Shown here: positions 25,917-34,184 of the stretch, piece after piece
Layout: each line of letters opens with the position of its first letter
How positions within the stretch are numbered: the stretch's first letter is position 1
NCBI GenBank assembly: GCA_020852255.1
Contig: JADZBD010000018.1
Location: 1 to 64,000, forward strand
Length of the DNA stretch: 64,000 nucleotides
Direction of reading: 5' to 3'
Source of the DNA: Bacteroidia bacterium
Lineage (GTDB): Bacteria; Bacteroidota; Bacteroidia; JADZBD01
The notes under the pieces: model-generated
Database searches by the model: none
Told to the model about the DNA's origin: nothing
What the model saw: only the letters and a program-made list of their open reading frames with translations
Made by a program: the position numbers and the translations under genes

Positions 25917-26890
25917 AAGTGCTGATCACAGGTGCGGACGGTTTCATCGGGTCACATCTTACGGAGCTAATGCTCAGCGAGGGACACGAAGTCACCGCCT
26001 TATCTTATTACAACTCGTTTAATTTCTGGGGGTGGCTGGAGGATATTCCGCATCATCCGCGATTAAAGGTGGTCTCAGGCGATATTCGCGATCCCCATTT
26101 TTGCAAAGATCTGGTAAAAGGGCAGGACCTCGTTTTTCATCTGGCGGCCCTGATCGCCATACCTTATTCTTATCATTCGCCGGCCAGTTATATTGATACC
26201 AATGTTGCCGGGACGATGAACATGTGCAAGGCAGCACTTGAAAACAATTGCCGGCGTATCCTGGTGACTTCCACAAGCGAGGTATATGGAACCGCCAAGT
26301 ACGTACCCATTGATGAAAAGCATCCCCTCCAGCCTCAATCACCCTATAGCGCCAGCAAAATTGGAGCAGATGCAATCGCAATGAGTTTTCACCATTCTTT
26401 TGGATTGCCGCTTACCCTCGTGCGTCCTTTCAATACCTACGGGCCGAGACAGTCTGCTCGAGCCATCATTCCTACAATCATTTCACAGGTGCTCAACAAT
26501 TATGAGGAGATTTCAGTGGGTGATATCACACCTACGAGAGATTTCACTTTTGTGGAGGACACTTGTCGTGGTTTTCTCGCTCTGGCCGAATGCGAAGGTG
26601 CGGCGGGGAAGGTGGTAAATATCGGTACAAATACAGAAGTCTCTGTGGCTGATCTCATTGACATGATTAGTAAACTGACGGGAAAGAAAGTCAAATACAA
26701 ACAAGATGAAAGCCGGCTGCGTCCCAAAGGATCTGAAGTCTATCGGTTATGGTGTGATAATTCCCTGCTGAAGGAACTGACTTCTTTTTCTCCTGCCGTT
26801 ACCCTGGAGCAGGGATTACTCAAGACGATAACCTGGTTTTCACTTAAAGAAAACCTGGCTAAATATAAAGCACACTTATACAATGTCTGA
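25913..26890 (+). CDS. NAD-dependent 4,6-dehydratase, LegB-like
   Basis: 325 residues, extended SDR. NAD-binding GADGFIGSHLTELM, the SYYNSFNFWGWL stretch, LAALIAIPYSYHSPASYIDTN, TSTSEVYGTAKYVPIDE and YSASKIGAD (YxxxK catalytic pair), then VRPFNTYGPRQSARAIIPTI. This set matches LegB, which removes water from a nucleotide-linked GlcNAc as the first committed step toward legionaminic acid. The start at 25913 gives an ATGA overlap with the ATPase gene; an in-frame ATG at 25901 is possible but leaves extra residues before the Rossmann strand. It opens the nonulosonic-acid block. No aminotransferase follows, which is unusual. Confidence 0.85.
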   Translation: MKVLITGADGFIGSHLTELMLSEGHEVTALSYYNSFNFWGWLEDIPHHPRLKVVSGDIRDPHFCKDLVKGQDLVFHLAALIAIPYSYHSPASYIDTNVAGTMNMCKAALENNCRRILVTSTSEVYGTAKYVPIDEKHPLQPQSPYSASKIGADAIAMSFHHSFGLPLTLVRPFNTYGPRQSARAIIPTIISQVLNNYEEISVGDITPTRDFTFVEDTCRGFLALAECEGAAGKVVNIGTNTEVSVADLIDMISKLTGKKVKYKQDESRLRPKGSEVYRLWCDNSLLKELTSFSPAVTLEQGLLKTITWFSLKENLAKYKAHLYNV

Positions 26891-27599
26891 ACGCGCTGTA
26901 ATTCTTGCGGGTGGGAAGGGAACCCGTTTGAGACCGTATACTATCGTCTTCCCAAAACCACTGATGCCGATCGGGGATTTTCCCATTCTTGAATTGGTGA
27001 TACGTCAGTTAGCAGAAAACGGTTTTGGTCACATCACCCTTGCAGTGAATCACCAGGCAGAGTTGATAGAAGCCTTCTTTAAAGACGGAGCAAAATGGGG
27101 AGTGAAGATTGACTATTCGCTGGAGGATAAGCCCCTGGGAACTATGGGGCCGCTTAAGCGCATTGAGGATCTTCCGGAGGATTTTCTTGTGATGAATGGT
27201 GATGTAATGACGGATCTTTCCTTTTCTTCCTTTCTTGATCGCCACAGATCATCCGGAGAAATTTTTTCCATTTCCTCATACCAACGTAATCAGGTTTCGG
27301 ATTACGGGGTGTTAGACGTGGATGGTGAAGGCGCATTAAGCGGATTCCGGGAAAAACCCTCGGTGAGCTTCCAGGTCAGTATGGGTGTTTATGCTGTGAA
27401 CAGGAAGGCGCTTGATTTTATACCGGCCGGTTCGGCATTCGGCTTCGATCAGTTGATGCTTGATTTTCTAAAGGCTGGAAAAATCGTGAACGTGTTGCCC
27501 CATAATGGGATCTGGCTGGATATTGGACGCCCGGATGATTATGAAAAGGCGATCGAAACTTTTGCCGAATCCAGGAAACTTCTGTTAAAAACAACATAA
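26883..27599 (+). CDS. Sugar-1-phosphate nucleotidyltransferase (possibly PtmE-like)
   Basis: 238 residues. LAGGKGTRLRPYTIVFPKPLMPIG holds the nucleotide-binding motif GGxGTRLxPxTxxxPKPL. FLVMNGDVMTDL carries the metal-binding aspartate and GFREKP the sugar-site residues. The length and sequence fit a mannose-1-phosphate or glucosamine-1-phosphate guanylyltransferase. Campylobacter PtmE makes GDP-GlcN for legionaminic acid; PtmE has CBS domains that are absent here. In this place it most likely supplies the activated hexosamine to the LegB-like enzyme. It overlaps the preceding gene by 8 bases. Confidence 0.8.
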   Translation: MSERAVILAGGKGTRLRPYTIVFPKPLMPIGDFPILELVIRQLAENGFGHITLAVNHQAELIEAFFKDGAKWGVKIDYSLEDKPLGTMGPLKRIEDLPEDFLVMNGDVMTDLSFSSFLDRHRSSGEIFSISSYQRNQVSDYGVLDVDGEGALSGFREKPSVSFQVSMGVYAVNRKALDFIPAGSAFGFDQLMLDFLKAGKIVNVLPHNGIWLDIGRPDDYEKAIETFAESRKLLLKTT

Positions 27600-27604
27600 G
27601 AACA

Positions 27605-28252
27605 ATGCCAGTTAAAATTGCAGTATTATTCGACCAGAGTAATACGTGGATAAAAAGAAAATGGGAGGAATGTTTTTTAGAGGAGATGCTTCCCACGGGT
27701 TTCGATTTACAGTTGTTTACAAATCCTGAAATTGTTAAGTCATACGAAATTGTTTTTGTTCTCGGATATACCAGGATACTACCCGACTCATTTATTACAA
27801 GCAATGCGCTGATCCTCCTGATTCATGAAAGTGCACTCCCTGAAGGGAAAGGTTTTTCACCCGTTCAGTATCAGGTGTTAGCAGGTAAAAATGAAATACC
27901 GGTATGTTTAATTGAAATGGCTCCTGAATTAGATTCAGGAGATATTATCTTAAGAGATAGTATTAAGCTGAAAGGTCACGAATTGTTAGATGAAATACGC
28001 CAGATACAATTTGATGTCACAATACGACTCTTGATTCGTTTTTTAAGTATTTATCCTAATTTCAATCGAGAAAAACAAGAGGGAAATTCTTCGGTTTATC
28101 CTCGCAGAACCGAAAAAGACGATCAGTTAATACTGGATGCTTCAATTGCGGATCAATTCAATCATTTCCGAATAGCTGATAACGAGAACCATCCTGTGTA
28201 TTTTATGAGAGGTGGTATAAAGTACTTATTAAAGATTTACAAGCAGGATTAA
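27605..28252 (+). CDS. Formyltransferase-fold protein, candidate sugar N-formyltransferase
   Basis: 215 residues. The formyl-THF transferase fold is recognised from LLIHESALPEGKGFSPVQYQVL (compare NIHPSLLPxxRGxxP in Fmt) and MAPELDSGDIILRD (the catalytic aspartate). The His and Asp of the catalytic triad are present, but the Asn two residues before His is Leu; known sugar formyltransferase-like relatives in nonulosonate loci have similar changes, so activity is possible. The C-terminal 55 residues (NREKQEGNSSVYPRRTEKDDQLI) keep the YPRRxxxDxxI motif of the Fmt C-terminal region. The gene looks AT-richer than its neighbours. Predicted role: formylation of an amino group on the sugar. Confidence 0.75.
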   Translation: MPVKIAVLFDQSNTWIKRKWEECFLEEMLPTGFDLQLFTNPEIVKSYEIVFVLGYTRILPDSFITSNALILLIHESALPEGKGFSPVQYQVLAGKNEIPVCLIEMAPELDSGDIILRDSIKLKGHELLDEIRQIQFDVTIRLLIRFLSIYPNFNREKQEGNSSVYPRRTEKDDQLILDASIADQFNHFRIADNENHPVYFMRGGIKYLLKIYKQD

Positions 28253-29334
28253 TGGAAAGACATACCCCCATCAATAAAGGAAATTATGAAATGGATACGG
28301 AACAGCGCCTGCAAGCATTTGAACGTTTGCGTGGTTTGGGATGGGAGGAAGAATACGCAGATTACAGGAGAAAATGGTCTGAATATCCGGCTTCTTTATA
28401 TGTGTCGGACTATCCATTGCTCCTTGATCTGGAACTTGCTTCCGTTTGCAACCTGAGGTGCCCCATGTGTTATACCATCACTCCTGAATTCAGGAAAAAG
28501 GTGAATGCGAAGCTGATGGACTGGGAGCTTTACACTAAACTTATTGATGAAACCGCCGGAAAGATAAGCGCTCTGCGTCTGAGTCTCAGAGGTGAGTCCT
28601 TCTTACACAAGCGATTTATTGATTGTATTAAATATGCTAAAGACAAGGGAATTAAAGAGGTATCCAGCCTCACTTCCGGGAACAAGTTCAGCCCGGAATT
28701 CACCCCCGGGGTAATTGATGCAGGTATAGACTGGATCACCGTATCAGTTGACGGGGTGGGAGATACTTACAACAGGATCAGGAAACCGATCACTTTCAAT
28801 GAAATACTGGAAAGTCTTAAGTTCATTAAGAAGTACAAGGAGGAACGTGGACTGAAGAAACCGGTAATTAAAGTGCAGGGTATATGGCCGGCAATCAGAG
28901 AGAACCCTCAGCTTTATTACGACACGTTCGCACCCTATTCCGATTTGATTGCCTTTAACCCGCTGATTGATTTTCTTCACCGGGAGGAGAACCCGCCCTA
29001 CATTAATAATTTTACCTGCCCTCAACATTACCAGAGGCTGGTGGTTGGGGCCGACGGCCTGGTAATGATGTGTTCAAATGATGAAGAAAATACGGAAGTG
29101 ATCGGTGATGCAAATAAGCATACCATATATGAAATATGGCATGGCGAAAAACTCAGCAGGATGCGAAGCCTGCATGCGAAAAATGAGGGATTCAAGGAGA
29201 TCCCCGTGTGCAAGAAGTGTTATTTGCCCCGTGTGATTGATGAGACGGAAACAGCGAAGGTAAGCGGACGTACATTTACAATTAAGAATTATCTGAACGG
29301 CTCCCAGATTATTGGTAAAAATGGCATTTCATAA
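28252..29334 (+). CDS. Radical SAM/SPASM protein in nonulosonic acid block
   Basis: 360 residues. The CX3CX2C cluster motif is CNLRCPMC at residues 66-73. LRLSLRGESFLHKRF and ITVSVDGVGDTYNRIRKP are radical SAM core elements. The C-terminal region carries SPASM-type cysteines (FTCPQHYQRLVVGADGLVMMC and PVCKKCYLP) for an auxiliary cluster. Related enzymes include those that remove or move amino and hydroxyl groups on sugars, but this one cannot be assigned a reaction. It lies between the formyltransferase-like gene and neuB. It overlaps the preceding stop by one base. A second possible start is ATG at 28291. Confidence 0.85.
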   Translation: MERHTPINKGNYEMDTEQRLQAFERLRGLGWEEEYADYRRKWSEYPASLYVSDYPLLLDLELASVCNLRCPMCYTITPEFRKKVNAKLMDWELYTKLIDETAGKISALRLSLRGESFLHKRFIDCIKYAKDKGIKEVSSLTSGNKFSPEFTPGVIDAGIDWITVSVDGVGDTYNRIRKPITFNEILESLKFIKKYKEERGLKKPVIKVQGIWPAIRENPQLYYDTFAPYSDLIAFNPLIDFLHREENPPYINNFTCPQHYQRLVVGADGLVMMCSNDEENTEVIGDANKHTIYEIWHGEKLSRMRSLHAKNEGFKEIPVCKKCYLPRVIDETETAKVSGRTFTIKNYLNGSQIIGKNGIS

Positions 29335-29335
29335 G

Positions 29336-30358
29336 ATGAAGCTTTTCGAAAAGATAAAGGATGGAGTATACGTGATCGCAGAGATCGGCGGTAATTTTAT
29401 CACCTTCAGAGAAGCGGCTCTTCTCATTGATGCTGCAGTTGCGTCAGGTGTGGATTGCATCAAGATCCAGACGTTCACAGCAGAACGGATCTGTATGTCG
29501 ACTGCCATGTTCGACATGGAAAATACAGGGAAAATTCGGCAACGGGATTACTTTAAAAAATACGAAATATCGGAGGACATCCATCGGAAGATATTTCAAT
29601 ATATTGCCGGTAAGGGAGTAGACTATCTTTCCACCCCTTCTCATTTCACGGATGTGGATATGCTGGAACGACTCAATGCGCCGGCTCATAAGATCGGAGC
29701 CGATGATGCAACAAATATTCCTCTTTTAAAATATGTGGCGCGAACCGGAAAACCCGTTTTGCTCTCTACGGGTATGTGTACGCTTGAGGAGGTAAGGGCG
29801 GCCGTAAATGCAATTAAAGAGGAAGGTAATGATCAAATCGTTGTATTTCACACTGTCAGCGGCTATCCTACCCATCCGCGAAACGTGAACCTGGAGGTGA
29901 TACCAGCACTGATCAGGGAATTTCCTCAACATCCTGTCGGATTCTCGGATCATACAGTAACACCGTTAGCTTCTTTATTCGCGGCGGCGAAAGGAGCTCG
30001 GGTTCTGGAACGGCATTTTACCCTGGATAAAATGGCGGATGGACCGGATCACATGCTGTCTTCAACTCCGGAGGAAATGAAGTACCTCGTAGATTCTTTA
30101 AAGCTTCTGCCCTTGATGAAAGGAGTTGATGTGAAACAGCCGTTCGGACCCGAGATCATGAACAGGCAAAACAACCGGAAATCATTGGTGGTGATAAAGC
30201 CGATGAACAAGGGAGATTTTTTTAGCAGGGAAAACCTGGATATATTAAGGCCGGGGACCGGAATACCCCCTGTAATGTTTGAAAACGTGATCGGAAAAAG
30301 GTGTTCATGCGAACTCCCGGCGGATCACCTTTTAACTCCGTCTGATATTGAGCAATAA
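29336..30358 (+). CDS. N-acetylneuraminate/legionaminate/pseudaminate synthase (NeuB family)
   Basis: 340 residues. TIM-barrel catalytic part begins VYVIAEIGGNF and has DCIKIQTF, LSTPSHFTDVDML, KIGADDATN, LLSTGMCTLEEV, GFSDHTV and VLERHFTLDK, all conserved in NeuB. The C-terminal 60 residues are the antifreeze-like SAF domain (NRKSLVVIKPMNKGDFFSRENLDILRPGTGI). It condenses PEP with a deoxyhexosamine to make a nine-carbon nonulosonic acid; which of sialic, legionaminic or pseudaminic acid is made cannot be read from motifs alone. The start at 29336 lies one base after the previous stop; ATG at 29321 is an alternative. Confidence 0.9.
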   Translation: MKLFEKIKDGVYVIAEIGGNFITFREAALLIDAAVASGVDCIKIQTFTAERICMSTAMFDMENTGKIRQRDYFKKYEISEDIHRKIFQYIAGKGVDYLSTPSHFTDVDMLERLNAPAHKIGADDATNIPLLKYVARTGKPVLLSTGMCTLEEVRAAVNAIKEEGNDQIVVFHTVSGYPTHPRNVNLEVIPALIREFPQHPVGFSDHTVTPLASLFAAAKGARVLERHFTLDKMADGPDHMLSSTPEEMKYLVDSLKLLPLMKGVDVKQPFGPEIMNRQNNRKSLVVIKPMNKGDFFSRENLDILRPGTGIPPVMFENVIGKRCSCELPADHLLTPSDIEQ

Positions 30359-31031
30359 TCCGGGTATTATTCTTCAGGCACGCATGGGCTCCTCGCGTCT
30401 CCCGGGAAAATCAATGATGCAGATCGGAGGTACCAATTTACCAGGATATATCTTGCGAAGATTCAAAAATGCAGGATCATCACTGCTGATCGTTTTGGCA
30501 ACAACCTCCAACGAATCGGATGACGTGTTGGCGGAATGGGCTATCGCTGAAGGAATCCCGGTTTTCAGGGGAAATGAGCAAAATGTTTTGGATCGATACG
30601 TCACATGTGCCCGACAGTTTGGTTTTGATCCTGTCATCCGGCTTACCGGGGATAATCCTTTTGTTGATATACCGGAACTGAACAGATTGATGCAAATGTT
30701 CAATGAACAGAATTGCGACTACATAAGTTCACATGGGTTGCTTCCTCTTGGATCGGGTGCTGAAGTGTTTTCCTTAAGGGCATTAACCCAATCCCTTCAG
30801 AAGGCGGATAGGCCGGATCATTTTGAACACGTGAACGAATATATTTTGCAACACCCGGGTGAATTCAGAATCGGACTATTTGCGATGGATCCGGAAAAGA
30901 ATTTTCCGGATGTGAGATTAACGGTGGATACCATGAAGGATCTCAAGAATGTGCAAAGTCTGGTAAAACATGATACAGATCCTGGGGGAAGCATTCTTCC
31001 GCTTTTAAAAATATGTTTGGGGTCTGCCTAG
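30348..31031 (+). CDS. Cytidylyltransferase, SpsF-like
   Basis: 227 residues, TTG start that overlaps the neuB end by 11 bases. GIILQARMGSSRLPGKSMMQIGG is the nucleotide-binding signature of the SpsF/CMP-sugar transferase family, and RLTGDNPFVDI carries the metal-binding aspartate. In Bacillus subtilis the order spsE (NeuB), spsF, spsG is the same as here, in an operon for legionaminic acid on spores. It would activate the nonulosonic acid with CMP. Confidence 0.86.
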   Translation: MSNNPGIILQARMGSSRLPGKSMMQIGGTNLPGYILRRFKNAGSSLLIVLATTSNESDDVLAEWAIAEGIPVFRGNEQNVLDRYVTCARQFGFDPVIRLTGDNPFVDIPELNRLMQMFNEQNCDYISSHGLLPLGSGAEVFSLRALTQSLQKADRPDHFEHVNEYILQHPGEFRIGLFAMDPEKNFPDVRLTVDTMKDLKNVQSLVKHDTDPGGSILPLLKICLGSA

Positions 31032-31954
31032 AGGCTTCAGGGGTCGTGGGATACGGCCATTTTTTTCGTTCGCTCATCGTAGCCCGGGAGCTTATCGAAG
31101 GGGGAGAAAAGGTGATGCTATTTATGAATCGTGAGGACCGGTTGATTCAAAGAATTGAAAACTCGGGAATACCATTCATGGTTGAAGAGGATATTGACCG
31201 GCCCGGGTGGAGAAAGGATATGGCCGGGAAGTTGGGGATCAAAGTTTGGATTGAAGACCGGCTTCGGTTCTCCGGTAATCATATCCGCGAACTTAGAAAT
31301 GCCGGGGTTTTTGTGGTGGGATTGGATCTTGTAGCCCGGGACGAAGAATATCCTGATTTGGTATTTAGTATCATGCCTTGTTTTTATGGTTTGTGCAAGG
31401 CAAGATCGAAGGTGTTTCAAGGCATGGAATTTTTTGTGCTGGATCCCGCATTGCGCGAATTCCGAAGGGAGCGGAAGGAAATCAGAAAAGTGTTGGTGAT
31501 GTTTGGTGGTACAGACACGCATTCTATAACATGGAAAGTGGCGGAGCAACTGCAGGGTGTATATGCACTTAAGGTAGTTCTTGGAGCTGGAACGGAAACT
31601 CGGATGTTCCCTGCAGGAGAGAAGGGTATAGAGGTGGTGCGTTCACCGGAATTACTATATAAGGAGTTTCCGGATTGCGACCTTGCTGTTTGTGCGGGAG
31701 GAATTACACCGTTCGAAATGGTTAGCACCGGGTTGCCTGTATGTATGATTGCTACGGAGGAACATGAGAAGATGAATGCAAGGTTTATTGCCGATCAAGG
31801 GATGGGAGTGGTTTTGGGCGATCGCCTGAATTATGATCTTCAGCCTGAAAAATTCGGGTCATTGAATCTTGCTCACTATAGCCGGAAAGGACTGGATTCG
31901 TTCCGTCATTACGGTGCCGGAAATATCATCAACAGGATCAGAGAGTTCGCATGA
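31013..31954 (+). CDS. PseG/SpsG-like nucleotide-sugar hydrolase
   Basis: 313 residues, GT-B fold. GYGHFFRSLIVAREL holds the conserved GxGH with the catalytic histidine. WIEDRL, GLDLVARDEEYPDLVF, VLVMFGGTDTHSITWK and CAGGITPFEMVSTGLP follow the PseG pattern. PseG removes UDP from the pseudaminic acid precursor before the NeuB-type condensation. In the SpsE-SpsF-SpsG order this is the third gene. It starts inside the end of spsF (19-base overlap). The presence of a PseG-type rather than NeuC-type hydrolase suggests the precursor is released without 2-epimerisation. Confidence 0.85.
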   Translation: MFGVCLEASGVVGYGHFFRSLIVARELIEGGEKVMLFMNREDRLIQRIENSGIPFMVEEDIDRPGWRKDMAGKLGIKVWIEDRLRFSGNHIRELRNAGVFVVGLDLVARDEEYPDLVFSIMPCFYGLCKARSKVFQGMEFFVLDPALREFRRERKEIRKVLVMFGGTDTHSITWKVAEQLQGVYALKVVLGAGTETRMFPAGEKGIEVVRSPELLYKEFPDCDLAVCAGGITPFEMVSTGLPVCMIATEEHEKMNARFIADQGMGVVLGDRLNYDLQPEKFGSLNLAHYSRKGLDSFRHYGAGNIINRIREFA

Positions 31955-32640
31955 GAGCTGTGATACATCAGCCGGATTTTATGCCTTACATTGGATTTTT
32001 CCACCGGCTTCTCCATGCTGATCAGTGGATTGTCTTTGATCATGTGCAATTCTTGTCTAATAGTAAGAGCTGGCACCATCGGGATAAGATCAAATCGGCG
32101 CATGGAGAGCGCTGGCTGACAGTTTCTGTTAAAAAATGCCCGCAGAAAACACCGATCAATGAAGTATTACTTTCGGACACCACAGATTGGAGATCGGATA
32201 ATCTCAATCTGATTCGCCAGGATTATCGCCAGTCTGCTTGGTTCAATGAGATATTTCCGCGGATAGAAAAATTGTACTCAACACCTTGCGAGCGATTGGT
32301 AGAATTTAATATCTTATCGATTGAAATGCTGATGGAAATGTTTGATGTCAGAATTAGTACGGTTCTTTCAAGCTCCCTTTCTCCGGAAGGTGCAAAGAAT
32401 GAGCTCTTGATAGATCTATTGTCGAAGGTAGGGGCCGACGAGTATCTGTCGGGAGTGGGAGCAAAGGATTACCTCCGGCCTGAATTGTTCGACCAGGCCG
32501 GAATCAAACTACTTATTCAACAATTCACTCATCCGGTTTATCCCCAGATCAATGGAGATTTTATCCCTTTCCTTTCTTCTATTGATATTCTTTTCAACTG
32601 CGGAATTGAAAAATCCTCGGCTATTATCAGATCAATATGA
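31951..32640 (+). CDS. WbqC family protein
   Basis: 229 residues. Opens HQPDFMPYIGFFHRLLHADQWIVFDHVQF, then HHRDKIKSAHGERWLTVSVKKC, the strong signature of WbqC proteins (HQPxxxPxxGFFxKxxxAD and WLTVPV). GADEYLSGVGAKDYL lies near residue 165. The biochemical role of the family is not established; members are common beside genes for aminosugars and O-antigens. It is coupled by ATGA overlaps to the genes on both sides. Confidence 0.85.
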   Translation: MRAVIHQPDFMPYIGFFHRLLHADQWIVFDHVQFLSNSKSWHHRDKIKSAHGERWLTVSVKKCPQKTPINEVLLSDTTDWRSDNLNLIRQDYRQSAWFNEIFPRIEKLYSTPCERLVEFNILSIEMLMEMFDVRISTVLSSSLSPEGAKNELLIDLLSKVGADEYLSGVGAKDYLRPELFDQAGIKLLIQQFTHPVYPQINGDFIPFLSSIDILFNCGIEKSSAIIRSI

Positions 32641-33548
32641 AATTTGAGACTTGTCCCATTTGCTCTTCGAAAGATATTTTCGAATACATGCATGGGGTGT
32701 TTGATAATCCGGAGGCCATCGTAAAAGAATGCAGAACCTGTGGCCTCCAGTATCTGTATCCCATGTTTACTGATGAGGAGGAAGATGTCTATTATCGTAA
32801 TTATTATGAAAGTCAGTCTGTCCGGCATTTTAAATCGAATTCGCTGAAGGATATGCAGGACGCCGCCCTCAGACTATACAATAATTACGAGGGGTATTAT
32901 AAAGCATTGCTCGAAAATACAGAAGCTGTTCTGGAAGTGGGATGTGGTACCGGAGGGTTCATTAAATTTCTGGCAAGTACAGGAGAGAATTTCCTCTACC
33001 ACGGCGTGGAAAGATCGGAGTCGAATCTGACATTTCTACGGGAATACAAACATTGGGACACTATCACTCCTGAGTTTTTTGAAACCTTCGGAGATCTGCC
33101 TGCGGGACAACAATATGATCTTGTTACGGCTTTCGGTGTGCTCGAGCACGTCCGTTTCCCTGACCAATTCCTCGAAGAATTAATACTTAAAGTCAGACCA
33201 GGTGGGCGTGTGGTTTTCAATGTTCCTAATAAGAATAACCCACTTGTTTCCTGGCTTGAATTGGAAGAATTCCGGAAGTTCACTTACATGATGCAGCATT
33301 GTTACACATTCACAGAAGAATCGCTGAAGACACTGGGGAAGCGCCATCATTTAGCAGTGAAAGAATTCAATTACCAACAGGTCTGGTCTCTGGACAATCA
33401 CCTTTCCTGGTTGAAGAACAGGAAACCCCACGATTTCAGCCGGTTCACGCGATTACTTTCTCCGGAAACTATAGCATCCTATAACCGCGACCTGATCCGA
33501 AACAAGGAAACAGATCTGGTATCGGTGGTATTTAACTACAATCCTTAA
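32637..33548 (+). CDS. SAM methyltransferase with N-terminal zinc ribbon
   Basis: 303 residues. An N-terminal zinc-ribbon motif uses CPIC (6-9) and CRTC (33-36). The methyltransferase core has VLEVGCGTGGFIKFLAS, YHGVERSES and DLVTAFGVLEHVRFPDQFLEELILKVRPGG. This layout matches C-methyltransferases of the NovU/TylCIII type, which also carry an N-terminal metal site, but the C-terminal domain is shorter. The substrate is likely a sugar of this locus. Coupled to WbqC by ATGA. Confidence 0.83.
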   Translation: MKFETCPICSSKDIFEYMHGVFDNPEAIVKECRTCGLQYLYPMFTDEEEDVYYRNYYESQSVRHFKSNSLKDMQDAALRLYNNYEGYYKALLENTEAVLEVGCGTGGFIKFLASTGENFLYHGVERSESNLTFLREYKHWDTITPEFFETFGDLPAGQQYDLVTAFGVLEHVRFPDQFLEELILKVRPGGRVVFNVPNKNNPLVSWLELEEFRKFTYMMQHCYTFTEESLKTLGKRHHLAVKEFNYQQVWSLDNHLSWLKNRKPHDFSRFTRLLSPETIASYNRDLIRNKETDLVSVVFNYNP

Positions 33549-33557
33549 CTTGATAAC

Positions 33558-34184
33558 ATGAATATTCTGGCAATCGGTGCTCACTTTGATGACATTGAAT
33601 TAGGCTGCGGTGGTGCACTGGCACGGCACGTTGCAAACGGAGACACAGTAATCGCATATGTAGCTACACTATCCGGTTATAAAAACGCAGACAATAAGGT
33701 GATCCGTCCTAATGAAATAGCCTTGAAGGAAGGGCAGGAGGCAATGAGGATACTGGGGGTTGAGCTGATTTGCGGCACATTTAATACCCTGGAACTTGAG
33801 TTTGCCGAGCCCCTGAATGTGCAAATTCTTCGAATCGTGGAAGAGCGTAAAATAGACAGGGTTTATATGCACTGGACAGGCGATGTACATCACGATCATA
33901 TTAGCCTTGCACACGCATCCTTACATGCTTGCCGCCATGTGAAGAGAATACTAATGTATAGGAGCAACTGGTATCATTCTGGGAAAGTATTCAATGGGAA
34001 TTATTATATCGATATCACTGAACACTGGGAGAAGAAGGAAAGTTCAATATTGGCTCATGAGTCAGAGTTAGGTAGAGTCAATAAGAAGTGGGTAAGCTTT
34101 TTCAGAAACGAAGCAGAGAATGCAGGACAACGAATCGGAGTGCCTTTAGCCGAGGTTTTTGAAGTTGTTAAATGGATTGAATAG
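33558..34184 (+). CDS. PIG-L family N-deacetylase
   Basis: 208 residues. The zinc-binding AHFDDIELGCGGAL motif (usually AHPDDE) and HWTGDVHHDHI (HxxH) are intact. Family members remove the acetyl group from GlcNAc-type amino sugars. In a locus with a formyltransferase-like gene, it could free an amino group for reacylation. It starts nine bases after the methyltransferase and abuts the DUF115-like gene. Confidence 0.88.
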   Translation: MNILAIGAHFDDIELGCGGALARHVANGDTVIAYVATLSGYKNADNKVIRPNEIALKEGQEAMRILGVELICGTFNTLELEFAEPLNVQILRIVEERKIDRVYMHWTGDVHHDHISLAHASLHACRHVKRILMYRSNWYHSGKVFNGNYYIDITEHWEKKESSILAHESELGRVNKKWVSFFRNEAENAGQRIGVPLAEVFEVVKWIE

